Positions 24,096-38,640 of a DNA stretch of 60,000 nt are shown here, piece after piece. The DNA lies in the NCBI GenBank assembly GCA_950295325.1, contig OX485806.1, positions 250,001 through 310,000 on the forward strand. Direction: 5' to 3'. A program made the translations under genes and the position numbers. The notes under the pieces are model-generated. The model searched no databases. It was not told where the DNA came from and saw only the letters and a list, made by a program, of their open reading frames with translations. The DNA is from Polytrichum commune. Its lineage: Eukaryota > Streptophyta > Polytrichopsida > Polytrichales > Polytrichaceae. Each line of letters starts with the position of its first letter. The first letter of the stretch is position 1.

Positions 24096-27000
24096 TTAGG
24101 CAAATGAATATAATATGTACCTCATCCTTTGATTACTACGTTCAGAATCAGACTCGGATTCCAATTCATTATTTGCCGTTGCAAGTATTGTTGTGTCTGC
24201 ATAATCAGCTTCACCATCTGAAGAATCGGAGGTGTCTTGAGCATCATCATTGTCCTCATCGATATCTTCTTCTTCAACACTCTCATGTGGTGTGTTTTCA
24301 CCAGCAATCAAACCAGTAATATGTCGTCCATCATCCAATATTGGCACATCCATATTATCAAATATCATATACTTTCTAGCATGACTTTGAAGGACATATT
24401 TCCAATTTGTGTCTGATTCAACATCAGCAAAGAAAATTTGCTCCACATCATCCACGTAAATAAACGGTTGGCTAGTAATAAGGTTACAATCGGTAACCTT
24501 AGAAGTATCTATGGAATAAAAATAATTGGGATTTAGTTTGGTATTATTGTCAAACCATCGAATCTTCAAAACATTTTGTCTCATACTTCCAAGGTGCACT
24601 TCCATGATGTCTTCAATTATGCCAATAAAATCCTTGGTAACTCCATCTCCAACCTCAAATCGTACACCAATCGTACAATCGTTGGTCAAACAATTGATAT
24701 CAACATCCTCCCTGCGAAAATGACGTCCATAGGCATACATGGATCGATAGCTGATATATTCCTCTTGAACTCCAAAAGATATATCAAACAATTCTTCTGC
24801 AATGTCATCTCCATTGTCTTTAGCACCTTGGATGTAAGCCCTCATCCATAAATCTAATGGTTGAATTTGTTGAGGACGTGCACCACGAGTTCTTCGTGGT
24901 AGGTTTCTCCATGAGTTCAAAGCTGCCTTAGCAATATCATCTTCATGCATATAAATCAAGTAATAATCGTGAACCAATGATAACCTTTGAAAAATAAATA
25001 TATTTAATTGACGGCGAATCATATCTTCATGTCCCAAGAATTTTTTTGAGCGTCCTTTCCCTTCAAGGACTACACCTATTTCAAAACACATTTTATAAAA
25101 AAAGAATACATTGAATATGATAAAATGCAGATTTTTTTGAATAAAAGATATAAATATAAATATATCATATTTTAATAAAAACACATGCCTGTGACACGTT
25201 CGTCTTCTTCTTCCTTCCAAACTCTTGGTGCAAAATCGTCAAATTGAGCAATTTTGTCGTGGAGCATTCCCATGGCTTCTTGTAAGAGATATCCCTCCGA
25301 CATACTTCCTTCTGGTTTTGCTCGTTGACGCACAAAACCTTTAAGAGTTTTCATATATCTTTCAACAAAAAACATCCACCGATATGGAACGGGACCCAAG
25401 AGAGATAGGTCTTCAACCAAATGAACCAAAAGGTGCACTTGGCCATCAAAAAATGATGTGGGCATTTGCATTTGTAACAAAGCCATAACCACGAATGACT
25501 CTTGTTTCATGCTCTCAATTTCTTTTTTGTGAATGCATTTTTGGGACAACCACCTAATAAGTCTAGATAGTCTACAAATAGTCTCCGAGAAATTTGAATC
25601 AAACATACCTTGAATAGCAACAGGTATGTGGAATCGGAGAATATTGTAGAAATCATGTGACTTCAATCCCTTATAGGTGTCTTTCTCTGTGAATGCATTG
25701 TCAAGATGCGCTCCAAAACCAGTGGGAGTTTTAATTTTTTTGACCCGACGAAAAAATTCTTTTACTTGGTCTTTATTTTCCAACTTATACGGCGCTAAAG
25801 AAGACTCTATGGAAGTAGCCTGATCTTGCACCCATAAATCTTGTTTTGTATTGGAAAGCTGCAAATCAAATCTTGCAGCGACATTGTCTTTTTCTCCAAG
25901 AAGATGAGAAAGAAGAGATTTTGACACATTCTTGAAAATGTGCATTGGATCAAGGCAATGAGGGACAAGTAAATCTGACCAATATTGAAGCTCATGAAAA
26001 GCAGACAATCGATTCATGCCTGGAGGTAGTGATCGGCCCCGAGACGTTGTTGGTATTTCGGGCCCTCTTGCAGCATTCCAAGTATTCAACCAGTCTTTGG
26101 CAGTTGCACGAGGTGGAGGAGGACTCGTTTCATGCACACCATTAAAATAATGTGCAAGCTCCATACGAAAAGGATGGTCGATGGGCAGGAACTGACGAAA
26201 TTCATCATAAACAGATTTTTTCAAAGGATTAGAGTACCTCCATTTCACCAACTCTCGACACAAGATACATCCGCTCTTTCCTTTTGTTTTTAAACCTGTC
26301 ATATATTGAAACATGTGTATGTGAATATTATATCTTATATTGTCAATGAGTCAACTAAATTTAAAATGAAGTCTAAATAAATAAATGTATTAAATATTTA
26401 TTGAAATTAAAAAAATCCAAATGTATAAAATCCAATATCATACTCACTATAAACATATAATATATATATAAACATAATCTTGAATCTAAAACATATACCT
26501 GAAACAACTGAAAGTCCGGGATAATCGTGCAACGTGGAGAACAGCATAGCTCGCAATCGAAATTCACCTTCATTTGGTCTAGAAGCATCATTCACCATGA
26601 TACCTTCCGACCATAATAATTTGAATTCATCCAACAATGGCCTCAAATATACATCAAAAATTTTCACTTGTTTTTTACCAGGAATAATCAAACAAGTGAT
26701 CATGAATGCACTCTTGATGGCCAAATGTGGAGGAAGATTACAATTTATCAAAGTCACAGGCCAAACACTATTGTTTGTGGATCTTTGAGAAAATGGTTGA
26801 ATACCATCACTAGCTAGCATGAACTTCATATTTCGAGGTTCAGTTGCAAAATCATGATACGGCAAAGACTCAAATTGTTTAATTGCCTCACCATCAAAAA
26901 TTCCATTTAGGATTTCACCATTACTTCGGCATTGAACGTGGGCATCCAAAAGTTTTGCTTTAGATGAAACCAAGAACATTTGTTTGATTCTTGGAGCAAT

Positions 27001-28204
27001 AGGCATATATCGTAATACCTGCATATACAATGTTTATACACCTAATTAGTATCCTAAAAAAACGATGTTTATGTTTATTATGAATATGATATTGCACATA
27101 TTAAAATTAAAAATATTATTTTGATAAAAATAAATACCTTTCATAACTTTTAAAAAAAGAAAAAAATTATGCTTTAACAATGATAACGTTTATGAGAATC
27201 ACAATGCAATCTAAATACCAATCAAAATATTAAAATTATACCTTGTGTGGTACACGAGTTTTGCTTTGACTGCGACGATATCGAGAGGTGCCACATTTCG
27301 GACACACTTCCAAATTTGCAAATTCTTTCCAGTAAAGAATGCAATCTTTTTTACATGCATGAATAACATGCACAGGAAGTTTGGTATGATGCAGTGCATT
27401 AATGGCCTCTCTATGTGTTGAGGGACAATGGTTGTCAGATGGAAGAATTTTTTGATGCAACAACCTATCACAAATGATGGCCACAAATAATATCATAAAT
27501 ATGTATATATATATATATATCAATCATAATAAATAAATAAACAAATACAATAATTACCTGAATAAATCATCCATACTCTCGTTGGACCATTGGTGCAATG
27601 TTTGCAAATTTAACAGCAATACATTAGACTGTAATGCTGACAATTGACAATCTTTGTATAGAGGGCGCTGCAATAAAGACTCCATAGTAGTCGGTGCAGA
27701 TGTTGGAGTAGATCGAACAAACTCAGTCTCCAACACCTCATTTTCCAAAGACATTGATAGATTTTCTTCTTGTGATTGCAAGGCAACATGGTCTTCAACT
27801 GTATGCTCATATGCAAAGCCTTGTGAAAATCCCTGAAACAAATATCATGTAAACAAATACATTTACATATTAATGTTTTATATTATATATAAGTATATAT
27901 TACACATTCTATTTAATTTATTAAGTATCATAGTTTAGATATTAAATATTATTTATTTAAAAATTTTAACAGACCAAATATATCAAAACAATTCTCGTAC
28001 TTGTGATGAATGTGTTGGAGATGAGGATGAAGCATCTCGCGAATCTGAGGAGCTAGATGCCTCAATATGAAGGCCGTATCACATTTCATGTTTATCACAA
28101 ACATGGCACAGCCGAAAATGTTGTCCCCTGCACCGTTTACAATAACACATGCGTCTTTTACGTGTTCCTGATCCTTCACCCCTTTCCATTGCATTTGGCG
28201 TCAT
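24096..28204 (-). pseudogene. CACTA tnp2-type transposase with one in-frame stop
   Basis: Six exons join in frame: 28204-28001, 27832-27558, 27464-27242, 27018-26499, 26295-25189 and 25075-24096, about 1,102 aa. An N-terminal Cys-rich segment (CYCKRCRGQHFRLCHVC) starts it. A Ser-rich stretch follows, then MDDLFR|LLHQKILP and CPKCGTSRYRR, the transposase core (MKFMLASDGIQPF, LHDYPGLS, GCILCRELVKW), DUF4218 (HLLVHLVEDLSLLGPVPYRW) and DUF4216 (GIIEDIMEVHLG), then an acidic tail. The fifth intron uses a GC donor (CACAG|GCATGT). A TGA at 28081-28079 interrupts codon 42 in an otherwise open frame, so this copy is probably inactive unless it starts later. Family proteins are DDE-type transposases for CACTA excision. 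Confidence 0.85.
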
Positions 28205-29660
28205 AAGAGTTTAACCTGCATTTTAAAAAAAATGAGGAAACGAAAAATATATTATCAACAATTTTATAAGTAATGCTTAAAATTTTCCATTATGAGATTC
28301 ATTTTTTATGTTATAAGAATATAAACAATTTTAAAGTCTTTAGTTGAAAATTGTATTGTTATTTAAGCACATTTATCTATAAGGTATACATTTTCATTCT
28401 TGAAGGCATAGGTATTGATAACACATGTGTGATACAATTATGGGGAAGGAATTCAATTAGATTTCCAATTAGCAAAAAGAATATTAATAATTAATAAAAA
28501 TCGTGTTTTTGATAACTTACTTTTTAACCAAATTACAAACCAAGACAACGAGTACATGTTGAAACACTACTTACAAGAGAGAAAGTCGTAAATATAAATC
28601 TACATACCGGTTTTAAAACATGGGTATGATTAAATTGATTGTTAAAGACCATCAAAGAATTGATTGACGTGTATTACATGTTCAGTGTATTAAAACATGA
28701 CTAGATACCTCATAAATAAAGAATCAAAAAATACAATACATAAAGTGATAATTTACCAAATCCCGAAGTTTGTTTGTTTTATTTGAAATATCAATGTATA
28801 GAAACCAATAGTATACGTTCCTGCACACATATCATTCTATAATTTGAGGTATCAATCTAGTTTAGTTTGGTTATAATATACTAGATAGAGTTATTCTAAA
28901 ATGAGTAAAAAAAGATAAATATTTATACTAAAGATAAAGTACAACAATAGTTAACCAAAGACAACGAATATTCGATAATTTAAGACATTGTCTTGTCTCA
29001 AATTAATATATGGACCCCAACAACATCGCCTAATGTTGGGGTTGTCCCACCTAAACCATTTTGATAAGAGTTCTTAATTGGGTTCCTGATATGAACACCA
29101 ATATTTGTGTTGTTTATCCATGTATTTAATTTTAGAACTATCTCAAAATGACAAAAAAAGTCCCAAATTAACAAACATAGTGCTAAAAGTAAAAGGCAAG
29201 TAAGTATATCCTCATTACATAAAGACAACCCTAAACTCATTTAGTTTTCTAAGTTTTCACCAATATTGTTTACAATCTATAAACTACAAGTTATACAATA
29301 AAATATGCATGTACTATATGTCTAATCTATCATGAGTCTACATTACATTACTGTAATAAGTTGTAATATTTAATATTCAGGGGCATACAATGAGATTAAA
29401 TCATTCAATATAAAACATTTTAATATCTTTAAATTTGATGAAGTTAGCATCTATACTAACCCCAAAATGTGGTATCCACAAGGGATTCACATAGTCTTAA
29501 GTAGTGAAGGGTGGCCAAGTATCGGAATTCAAGGACATTGTAAATTTTTTTTCTATCAAAATAGAGAGCCATATGTGGTTTATCATAGAATATGAAGTTG
29601 TTAAACCTTATATACACCCAAATTCAAGTGTCTTGTCACATTCAAAACACATCATATATG
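28205..29660. other. AT-rich region of CACTA element upstream of tnp2
   Basis: No gene seen. Very AT-rich, and it would contain the tnp2 promoter and leader. The minus-strand frame near 29000-29240 has no supporting features. Confidence 0.45.
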
Positions 29661-29663
29661 AGT

Positions 29664-29755
29664 GTTGCAAAACCGTTGCAAAACTGTAAACTAGTTTGCA
29701 AGCCGAAAACGTCCAAGTATAAAAGCGTTGCTAACTGGGGCTCTAGGTACTAGTG
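29664..29755. repeat. Right subterminal region and end of CACTA element
   Basis: Contains 'gtgttgcaaaaccgttgcaa' and 'aaagcgttgctaa', the same words as the left end, and ends in TAGTG at 29751-29755. The GRAS start codon follows four bases later. Confidence 0.6.
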
Positions 29756-29759
29756 AATC

Positions 29760-32700
29760 ATGTTCCTGGTTGCCATGAATCAGGTGAACATCCAGGAACT
29801 GAGTTCGAAGCAGCTGCTCATACTTTGTGCTACGGCCATTGAGACCAATAACAGGGCTTTGGTCCAACAGACGGTGCGCGCTCTCCGACCCAAGTCCTCG
29901 GTGACCGGTGACCCTGGCGAACGGGTGACTGCCTACTTTCTGAAGGCACTTGTGCAGAGAGCTGGCTCCCTGTTAGATCCAAATGTGCTTCTCACTGGTC
30001 ACCGCTTCAGTCTACCTGAAGGTAAGCAATCACCAAAAAAAGGTTCATGAGATCAAGATTCATTCTGCACTGATATGCGCATTTATGAAGATTACCTTCA
30101 CGGATTAAAGGTTGCCTCTTTACCCAATGCAAATTACCTTCTGCCAAAAGCAGATTACAGAACCTGATAACTTCGTTTATTCAGCTGTAAGGACATGCGT
30201 TTAAAATTGATTGGACTACATGCTCAAAACATGAATTATAATCATATTCGGCTCAATAGTCAACATAAATGGCGGGACCTATATGACTATTCAATGAACA
30301 CGAAGATCTTCACCTTGATGATGAATAAGATAGTCATATGAGCTCCGAATATTATGAGCAAAGAGCTACTGCCTCAGTTTGGATTTGCTAAGTAATGCGT
30401 GTTTCATATACCAGGAGAAGTGGACTAGTGGGGAAGAGTACCATTTGAGACCCATCTACCTTATGCAAATGTAATTACTGATGCAAAATACATGTAAAAT
30501 TTATGTTTTGGGTAATCACTTACATGTGGCAGATGCGGACTGATTGACAGCAGAGAGGGTGCTGAGCCTGGACGAACTTACAAACTTGGTAGGCATGACC
30601 CCTTACCACTGTTTTGGCTTCACAGCCGCCAATGGGGCGTTACTGGAAGCATTTGACGGAAGGAAAGAGGTTCACATTGTGGACTTCAGCACCACCCACT
30701 GCATGCAGTGGCCCACGTTGATTCAAGCCCTGGCAGATCGCACAGGAGTAGGCTTGCCCCCCCATGTCCGCCTCACTGTCTGCAATACAGCTCATGACGA
30801 AGCTCAGCAACAACTTAATATTAGTCCACGGGTGAAGGCCACCTATGAGTACTTGGGCTCCCGGCTCACCCACTTCGCTGCATCCAGAGGAATTTCCTTC
30901 ACCTTCCACGTCCTGACCAAGCCCCTGGAGGATCTGGAAGCTGCTGACTTTGGTTTACGCAGGGAAGAATGCCTGGCTGTCAACTGCTCACTCAGATTGC
31001 ACTACATCGCAGAGGAGAGCGCTGCCAGGCTGCAGGTCCAGTACTCCACTCCTGTGCTCCTGTGGGCAACTACTTAAGTTGATTCATGCTAAGCAGTTTG
31101 TTTTCTGTTACTTTGATGGTTGTTATTGTTTTTCAAGCAACTCAGGCTGCTGATCTCCCCAGACCAGCACCCCCGCAGGTAATATAGATTAGCAAGTATC
31201 CGACACTTGTGACATTTGTTTCGGCAAGGTCTTTCAACTGAATGGACTTGGTAGATGGGGGATTGTGTAGGCAACAATGAGGTGTTGACTAATGAGCGTT
31301 AGCTACGCTAATTGACTATGCTCGGCATTCATGCACAATCAAGGACCTTGGTCTTTGAGTTTTATCAGACTTGAAGCTAAAATTGAAAGAGAGCGTCCGT
31401 ACACAATGTGCTTAAGAGCGCTTACTTGCTGGGTCTTGTTGCAAAGAGTTCGGACAGATGAATCTAATGATATCTTATTTGACAATGGAATGTAATTGAT
31501 TTTGAAGTTCAGGAAACCAGAAGACGTATGGGACTGATCTTACATCATGGTGTGGTGGAAAAGGCTCATTCTCTAGAGTAGGAGTGTAGTGGTCTCTGTG
31601 AGATAATAACTAGTAGTAAGCTTATCAAGTTCTTCATAATGCGAGTGAAAGAAAAACTTGAAACTGCTCACTAGCGCTACATTCTGAAATAGGGATGAAA
31701 CTTGCAAGATGGAATTGAAGATGAAAAAATGGTTCATCTCCATATTCGCCGCGGGCAATGCATAATACTTTGAGGAATCATTGTACAAGGAACTTTTTAT
31801 ACTACATGAATTTTAGAGTATAGAAAGGGAATCCATGTAGCCTTATTAAATAAGAAGAATATGACATCTAACCATACCTTATAATTGTACTTATACGTTA
31901 TTTCCACATTATGCAACACAAGAACAACTTCAAGTTTTATTATGAGCTTATTGTATAATTTTCTTGTGAGAACCTTATTTTATCCATGCTGCTTATTATT
32001 ACAGGATGTACAGTCTCTCCCCCACAGGGAATCTGTCGACGAGTTTTCCAGAGCAAGTGGAGCAGCTTCAAATCCCTACTCCTCTCGGCGTGAGATTACC
32101 GAGGAGTTGTCCATAATTTGTGCACGTGATAAGTTCCTGCGGTTGATTCACAGCCTTCACCCGGCCGTTGTAACCCTCTACGAAGAAGACTGTGACACCA
32201 CCTCCACCAATCTGGTGTGCCGCCTGGCCAACCTGTATGAGCACGAGTGGTTGCCTTTCGACTTCCTGGCCACATTCCTGCAGGATTCGGGAGGTAGAAT
32301 TAATGAGCAGCTGCTCGTGAACCGTCTGGAGTATGAAAGGAATGTGGGCCGGAGAGTTCACAATACCATCTGCACCTTTGATGGTGTGGATCGTTTCCTG
32401 CGGGGCAGCTCAGGTTTTATCAGAAGCAAATTTATTATTCACCTTTTCTTTATACATTGTTCATTTTTCTTCCAAGTTCAATCGATTGGACCTTGTTGCA
32501 AAGAGCTCAAAAAATGATACAGATGATATCTCATTTGACATGGTTGTTAACCTTCATGTGCACCCATAATACTGTTCACCCCCATGGGAGGGGGCTCATT
32601 CCCAAGAAGAGTGGCCATTCCTCACCGAGGTAGAGTTTAACCTCGGGAATGCAGCTCATGCATTCCACTTTAAACCCTACTCATGTTTATACTCAAAAGG

Positions 32701-33200
32701 GTGAGCTCTTCCCCACTATTTCAAGAATGTTATGGAGTCGTGCCACATGGATAGGCATTGATGGAAAAAGGAACTAATATGCGTAAATGGGAAATATATA
32801 AGACATTCGATAGACCTTATTAAATAAGTACATCCCTTAATCTAAGTTGATAGTAATCACCTTTGAAGTAATAGAACTTCGTGCTTTATGATGAGCTTGT
32901 AACAAGATGCCTACAAAACCTTGTTTCGCTGATGCCTCTGGTTATTACACAGGAGTTGCATCCCGGGATTGTTGCATAGAATGGTTGGAGTCCAAAGAGC
33001 AGTGGGTACAACGCATGCAACGCCTTCAGTTCGCGGCCGTGCCCATCACCCAAGACGTGGTGACAGAATTGCGGGATCTAATCACACATCATGCTTCTGG
33101 GTGGGGGTTGAGAATCAATGAAGGAGATCACACGCAGTTGCTCTCGTGGAAAGGCCATGGTCTTACCTTTGCATCTGCATGGGTTCCAACCTACCCTTGA
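29760..33200 (+). CDS. GRAS transcription factor, SCL32-like
   Basis: Four exons, 29760-30021, 30551-31035, 32005-32413 and 32953-33200, join in frame to 467 aa. The GRAS domain starts almost at once: LSSKQLLILCATAIE is the first leucine-rich segment. The VHIVD motif is at residues 128-132, followed by 'STTHCMQWPTLIQALADR', the wording of the SCL32 branch. Later come 'HPAVVTLYEEDCD', 'EHEWLPFDFLATF' (PFYRE region) and a C-terminal SAW block ending 'WKGHGLTFASAW'. GRAS proteins are nuclear regulators of transcription. Intron 2 uses the modest donor CAG|GTCCAG. Intron 1 contains a dispersed repeat. A second ATG at 29775 could also serve. The transposon end just before the start suggests a disturbed leader or promoter. 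Confidence 0.8.
30205..30460. repeat. Dispersed repeat in GRAS intron 1
   Basis: Diverged copy of the repeat at 960-1210, same orientation. Confidence 0.6.
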
Positions 33201-36200
33201 ATCAGGTTAATTCCAACTGACACTGTCAAAACTCCAACTGAAGTTACAAAGACTGTAGGAGACACTCTTGTCACATTTGACACTTGAGTTCTTGTGTCAT
33301 CAGAATGAGCATACTTCACACCATTCCCATATTATTATAACAACTTAATTCTTGTTGGGTATTGTTAGCAGTTCAATGAAGATTCCGACGCATCTTACTA
33401 GTCTCCATTATTTGCCAGGTACTGTATGGATATGTTATGAATTCTCATAAGTCACTAATGCGTCTTGATTGCGTTAATGTCAACTTATTGAGCACAATGA
33501 TGTCACAAATATGACACTTTCTCTCAGCGGCAACTTAGAATGTCACAAAGTTGACAAATGAATATGGCATTGAATCCACTGGATTTCAATAGTGAGTGTT
33601 GCAGGTATAAGTGCAAACCAAAATTGACCTAGACTCTAGGTATAAGGTAGAGGATGCTTAAATCAACACGTTAAGCTATTGCACATACATATGGCTATGT
33701 GGTTGATATAAAAAATATAAAAATAAATCATATCAGCCTTTAGGCTAAGCATTGGTGTAAAGAAAGAAAGAAAGAAAAAATTTAGCCTCAATTGAACATT
33801 TGTTGAATATTTAAAGTCAGAACCAATAGCTTCCTTAAACCGATCCTTAGGTCCTGTGTATGACGATCTTGCATGTGATGAGGAACCCCCACCTTCATTT
33901 CCTAGAACCAACACAACATCATTGGGTACTAGACTCAAGCTAGACCAAAGCCCAACTAGTAACAATGTGCAAAGCCACATGGGCATCTCCATGATCCCAC
34001 CCAGTTCGGTTATTATTGGGTATCAACCCCCTTGCATCCTAGAAACTGACCCACTTTATGCCTAGAATTGACCCCCTTTGTGTCTATAATTGAATCTCTT
34101 TGTGCTTTGTGGGCCTACCTCCTTGGTTTTATGAATAGAATGGCTAGATTTGTTGCCCTCCCCTTGCACCTGTGGTGAATAAAATGGCTAGAATAGGCAT
34201 TGACAAGCCACCCTAAACCCACCTTGAACTGATCCGAGATAGAGTGAAGGTTGGTATGAGGTGGCACCTAAACATGTCACTCCATGGACCTGGGCTCTCC
34301 TTTCCATGAGGAACAGTTCAAGGTAGTAGAGTGTTGGTGATCAGGAGGTACTTATAGGTGTTGCTTTTGGGTGGGGTGTGGTTTAAGCACCCTCTACCTT
34401 AAGGCTTTTGGGTTCCGATACTTTACATATTTGTAATAATCAATACAAAGGTTTTAGGGTAGTGGTTTGATCAAAACCTAGGGGTCCTTTTTGGATGATT
34501 TTAAAGCTTAGAAGTGCAGTAAGTGGAACATCTATGATAGGACCATCATGATTGGATTTACGTGTAGAGTCTCTTGAGTTATTTTGTCATAACTGGTGTG
34601 TTTGGACATATTCCTTCACCTCAAGAGTCGTTCTAGGAGTAAAATCATTAATAAATGCAGGTATCTGCCACTAGTTTTGACAAACCTTTATACACCAACA
34701 TTAGTGATAAATTTACTAGGCAATAATTTCAGACATTGAATATCTTGGTTATCTTGATGTAAAGTCCTCATATACATTGTAAACCAAATGCCAAATATTT
34801 AACAGTTGTATTGAGGATTTAGTATTTGATGTAATGTGCAACTGTGAGGGCTATGCAAGCATATGTCATGCTAGACTTTATTATATGTATTTGTCAATTG
34901 TGTTATTCTTGAGACTAGATTTCTAATCCATAATGTTCTTTCAATCTGGGAGAATATCTAATAACAAGTCGTGTGGTTCTTCCATGTGACTTCATATATA
35001 TATAGTTTTGATCCGAGGTTTTGATCATATATATAGTTTTCCCCTTCATATGTGAATGTTAATAACATATGCAACCTTATTGTGGCCACTTCCAACTCCA
35101 CATACAATTTTTGATCGTTGGATCAAATCATAACCTTTTTCATTCAATTAGCAATTGTGAATCATGCCTATTGTTATTTCAAGTTACCAGCTTATAGTTG
35201 ACATGCCAAAAATATAGGAGGTAAAAGTGTAAGGTTTCTTTCTCTTGAAGTGATTGTGGCATAATTTGCCTTTCCAATTTGTTGAACCTAGAATGGTTCA
35301 CTTAGTCCAATCTCATCGAGTACCACATGTCTTAAAGGTGACCATTCCTAATTTAAGCCTTGTCATAAACTACTCAAATTCGGTGTTTGTTTGCCAAGAA
35401 TAGTGAGTCACCACATAAGAGGTCCTATTTTGTTTAAGGGTTCTTAAGTTGTAAATGGTGTGGGGTGCAAGCACAGTCAAGTGCACAACTCCAATCACCT
35501 TGCATAGGTTTGAGTGAAAATGATTCAAAACTTTATACTGACTTTGAATTTTGTGATGGAAAAAATTATAAACATTTGAAAAGTTCATTGATCTATAAAT
35601 TCAAGCAATTTATGTTGACCAAAAAAATTAAAAAAAATCTACATATTTAAGAACATGGTGCAAGTAGATATATTGAACATATGATTGTCTATAATTTGTT
35701 TAAATCGTGATGAAATTATATTAAATTGATTTTTTTCCCACAAATTTTTGTAATTGTGCCCCCAAGTTTATAATGAATTCAGGGACTACGAAAAAAAAAA
35801 TCAACTTTGAAATATTTAAGGGCACGAAATTTATGTCCAAAACCATATTCAGTCATTACCTTTTGAATAATATTTTTAATGATTGGTTTTGAAAATCTCA
35901 TTTGGATAGTCTATACTTGAGTACCTAATACAACAATAGATATCACCATGAAAATAATCCAATTAAAAAAACACTTTGTTATTAATTCTAGGCATTTGAT
36001 CAAACACTTATGTTTCTAGTATACAGGAGCATTTTTTTGCATAATCGATTGTGTTTGCTCCTTGTGTCATGGAGAGAAATAAATGGAGATAAAATGGCCA
36101 GGGCGAGACACCCACCTCTTTGAGTTGGCTCCCCATCAACATTACCCAAGGTAAAAGGAGTTTAGTAAAAACAAAACACCCTCTACACTAATCGGGGACT

Positions 36201-38343
36201 TCTAATGTTGTTTCGAACTACATTGATTATCCCAAATTAGTGAGGGACGACTAATCGTGAGTGGAAAATTAGTTAAAGTGATATTCAATTTCTTTATTCC
36301 ATGAAATTAGTGTCGCCAAAAGATCTAGGAAGCAATGTTCATCTCATACCATTCAATGAAAATACTATTCATAGCTCATTCATTGAATACCAACACTATC
36401 CATTGACAAGCATGTGTTTGCATGTGATTTTATATCATTCTACAAGCACCTTAGAGCATCCACTAATTTTCTTGAAATATTTGGTAAATGAGAATGCAAT
36501 CATGAATCTAGTATGACTTAGTAAAAATTCCAACCCTCACTAATATTGAGGGTGGGCAAAATAGTGTGTGTTTTGGGAATTAGCATCACATGCACTAATT
36601 GGGATAAATAAAATAAATAAAAAATATGCCCGTATCAAAATACCGGCATGAATGTGAGCATGTTGGCCTTGTGTTGATCATGGTATGTCGTAATGCAACA
36701 TAAGGTTTATACCTCTTTTGGGAGGTGGGCTCTACTGGTGTAGTAGTTATCTTTTCTCTTTATGGTGGGGGGACAGGTGTTTGTTTATTGTCTAGTTTTC
36801 TTTTATTCAAGATTAGATAAGTAAGGTATTTGATGGTGTTTTGATGTAGGTCTTTCATGAGGGTTTTGATGTTAGTTTTAGGGATTTTAAGTTTGGTCAG
36901 TTTCTCTATAGAGTGCTTGTGTATGGCTCCTCTTACTCTGGCCGTGATGGTGATGGTGACGCTCATCTTTTGACTTCAATTTGTGGGTAAGGTATCAAAT
37001 TGAAGACCCTAAAAATCAATTAATTTTTATTAGGAGTACTTCCTAACTCCAAATATCGAGGTAGATATCATTTGAAATAAAAACGGAGAAGATTTGATTC
37101 GAAATGATCATTGCTTCCAAAACATCAAGAAACGAGATCCGATTGTGAAATACATGAAATTATCTCAATCATGACCGATTTGATTTGAAGTGTTTGGTTC
37201 TAAAAATTTAGCAAACAATGAAGTAGTTATCATTATTTAAGAAAGTGTGATGTTGAAGGTCAATGAAATTTATATCGTGTGTGACCACCTTTACAATCCA
37301 ATTCAAGAAGGACAAGCACATTTTTCAATGCCCACTAGCACTTTGTTGATTTTATACACTATCTCACCTAGGCAGTACTTAAAAAACAAACAAACAAATC
37401 TATCTTTCCCATTCGCCATGAACTTTGTGTTGGCCACAGTCTTCACAAGAGAATGAAATGAGACTCGTTGAAGTTGAAGGATAGTACATAAAGCTCTATG
37501 CTTAGAATGGTCTCATAGAATGTGGACATGATCCTCAAATGAGATGCCTACATAGGAAACATCAAGAATAAGCTTAATATCTATGATGTAAACTACACAT
37601 GTGCACATACACCCTCATGACATACAAAACTCTCACATAACTCTGTAAATATGGTCTTGAATCGAACCATCTAATACATACAAAGGAGCTGGCAGGAGGT
37701 ATGCGGCTGGAGAGCTAGGATGGGTTTTCAAGCACTTCTAGCACAACACTTGTTTATATAGACCTCAACTGAGACTGCAAAGTCAAGAAGAAACTTCTAA
37801 GTTCAAACATCCAGTAGTAGTTTTTTGGGGTCCAATAGGTTGGAAGTTGAAACTTGTGTAGTTTACTACCTACATTTCAACATGATTGCTGTAAGTTATT
37901 ATGGCACCATTACATGTCAATATCATGCCTGTTGAATTTCACCACAAATTGGAATGACATTGCAACTATTCACTTGAAGACCCCTTGAAGAAGACTATGC
38001 ACCTATCACAGCATTGCTTCAAGCTTGATTCTCCTTGAACTTGGGGCAATATACATTTTCGTCTTGCTGTGAGAATTAACCTTTATAGTTACCACCGCAT
38101 CTTTTATCATTTCAAGTACTTGATGTGTCTCGACTAGAAGTCATTAGCTGAGTTGACATCATGTTTAAATATTCAATATCATCTCTTACTACATTGTAAC
38201 ACTATATTCGTTAAATTGAGACTTTTTGGGCATTTTGAGACATTCACATAAATAAGAACAAGGATAAATGGAACACATATTGGAGAAAGTTGTAAGATGC
38301 GAACACTTTGAAGCAGGTGTTTAGACCAAGAACCCCATAAATA
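33201..38343. other. Gene-free stretch
   Basis: No supportable gene in about 5 kb. Short AAAG and TATA tracts occur near 33765 and 34996, and short frames lack splice or family support. Confidence 0.5.
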
Positions 38344-38640
38344 ACTCATATTTGTGATGGTTTAGGGTGGGCAATCCAAATCTTAGACCACATTTAAGGG
38401 GAAACCTTAAAACATTCATATTATTGCACACAAAATATTAGAGCTTGTATGAATATGGTTTAGGTAGGGCAATCCAAACCATAGATCTTATTGAAGGGTT
38501 AATATGTTAACCAATATAATATTGCATACAAAATATTCCAAACTCATATTTGTGATGGTTTAGGTAGGGCAATCCAAACCTTAGACCATATGGAAGGGGA
38601 AATCATGTTTAACTTGTATTATTGCAAAAAAAAAACATAC
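38344..38640. repeat. Three tandem repeats of about 100 bp
   Basis: The phrase 'atggtttagg..gggcaatccaaa' recurs three times (near 38356, 38457 and 38557), each followed by 'ttagacca..t..aaggg' and an AT-rich segment ending 'attgca.a.aaaata'. The units are diverged, and the third runs into an A-tract. Confidence 0.75.

Larger units (their letters stand above)
15529..29755 (-). mobile_element. CACTA (En/Spm) transposon, about 14 kb
   Basis: Holds a tnp2-type transposase gene and a TnpA-like gene on the minus strand, in the usual order for an autonomous CACTA element. Subterminal CGTTGC/GCAACG words cluster at both ends (15570-15830 and 29664-29735). The right end ends in TAGTG at 29751-29755, the inverse of CACTA. 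The left end near 15529 aligns imperfectly with the reverse complement of the right end (ACgAGTgCCcAGgGgC against ACtAGTaCCtAGaGcC). No 3-bp duplication is obvious. The element also holds exon-like pieces of other genes. The left boundary is tentative, and nested elements are possible. Confidence 0.6.
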
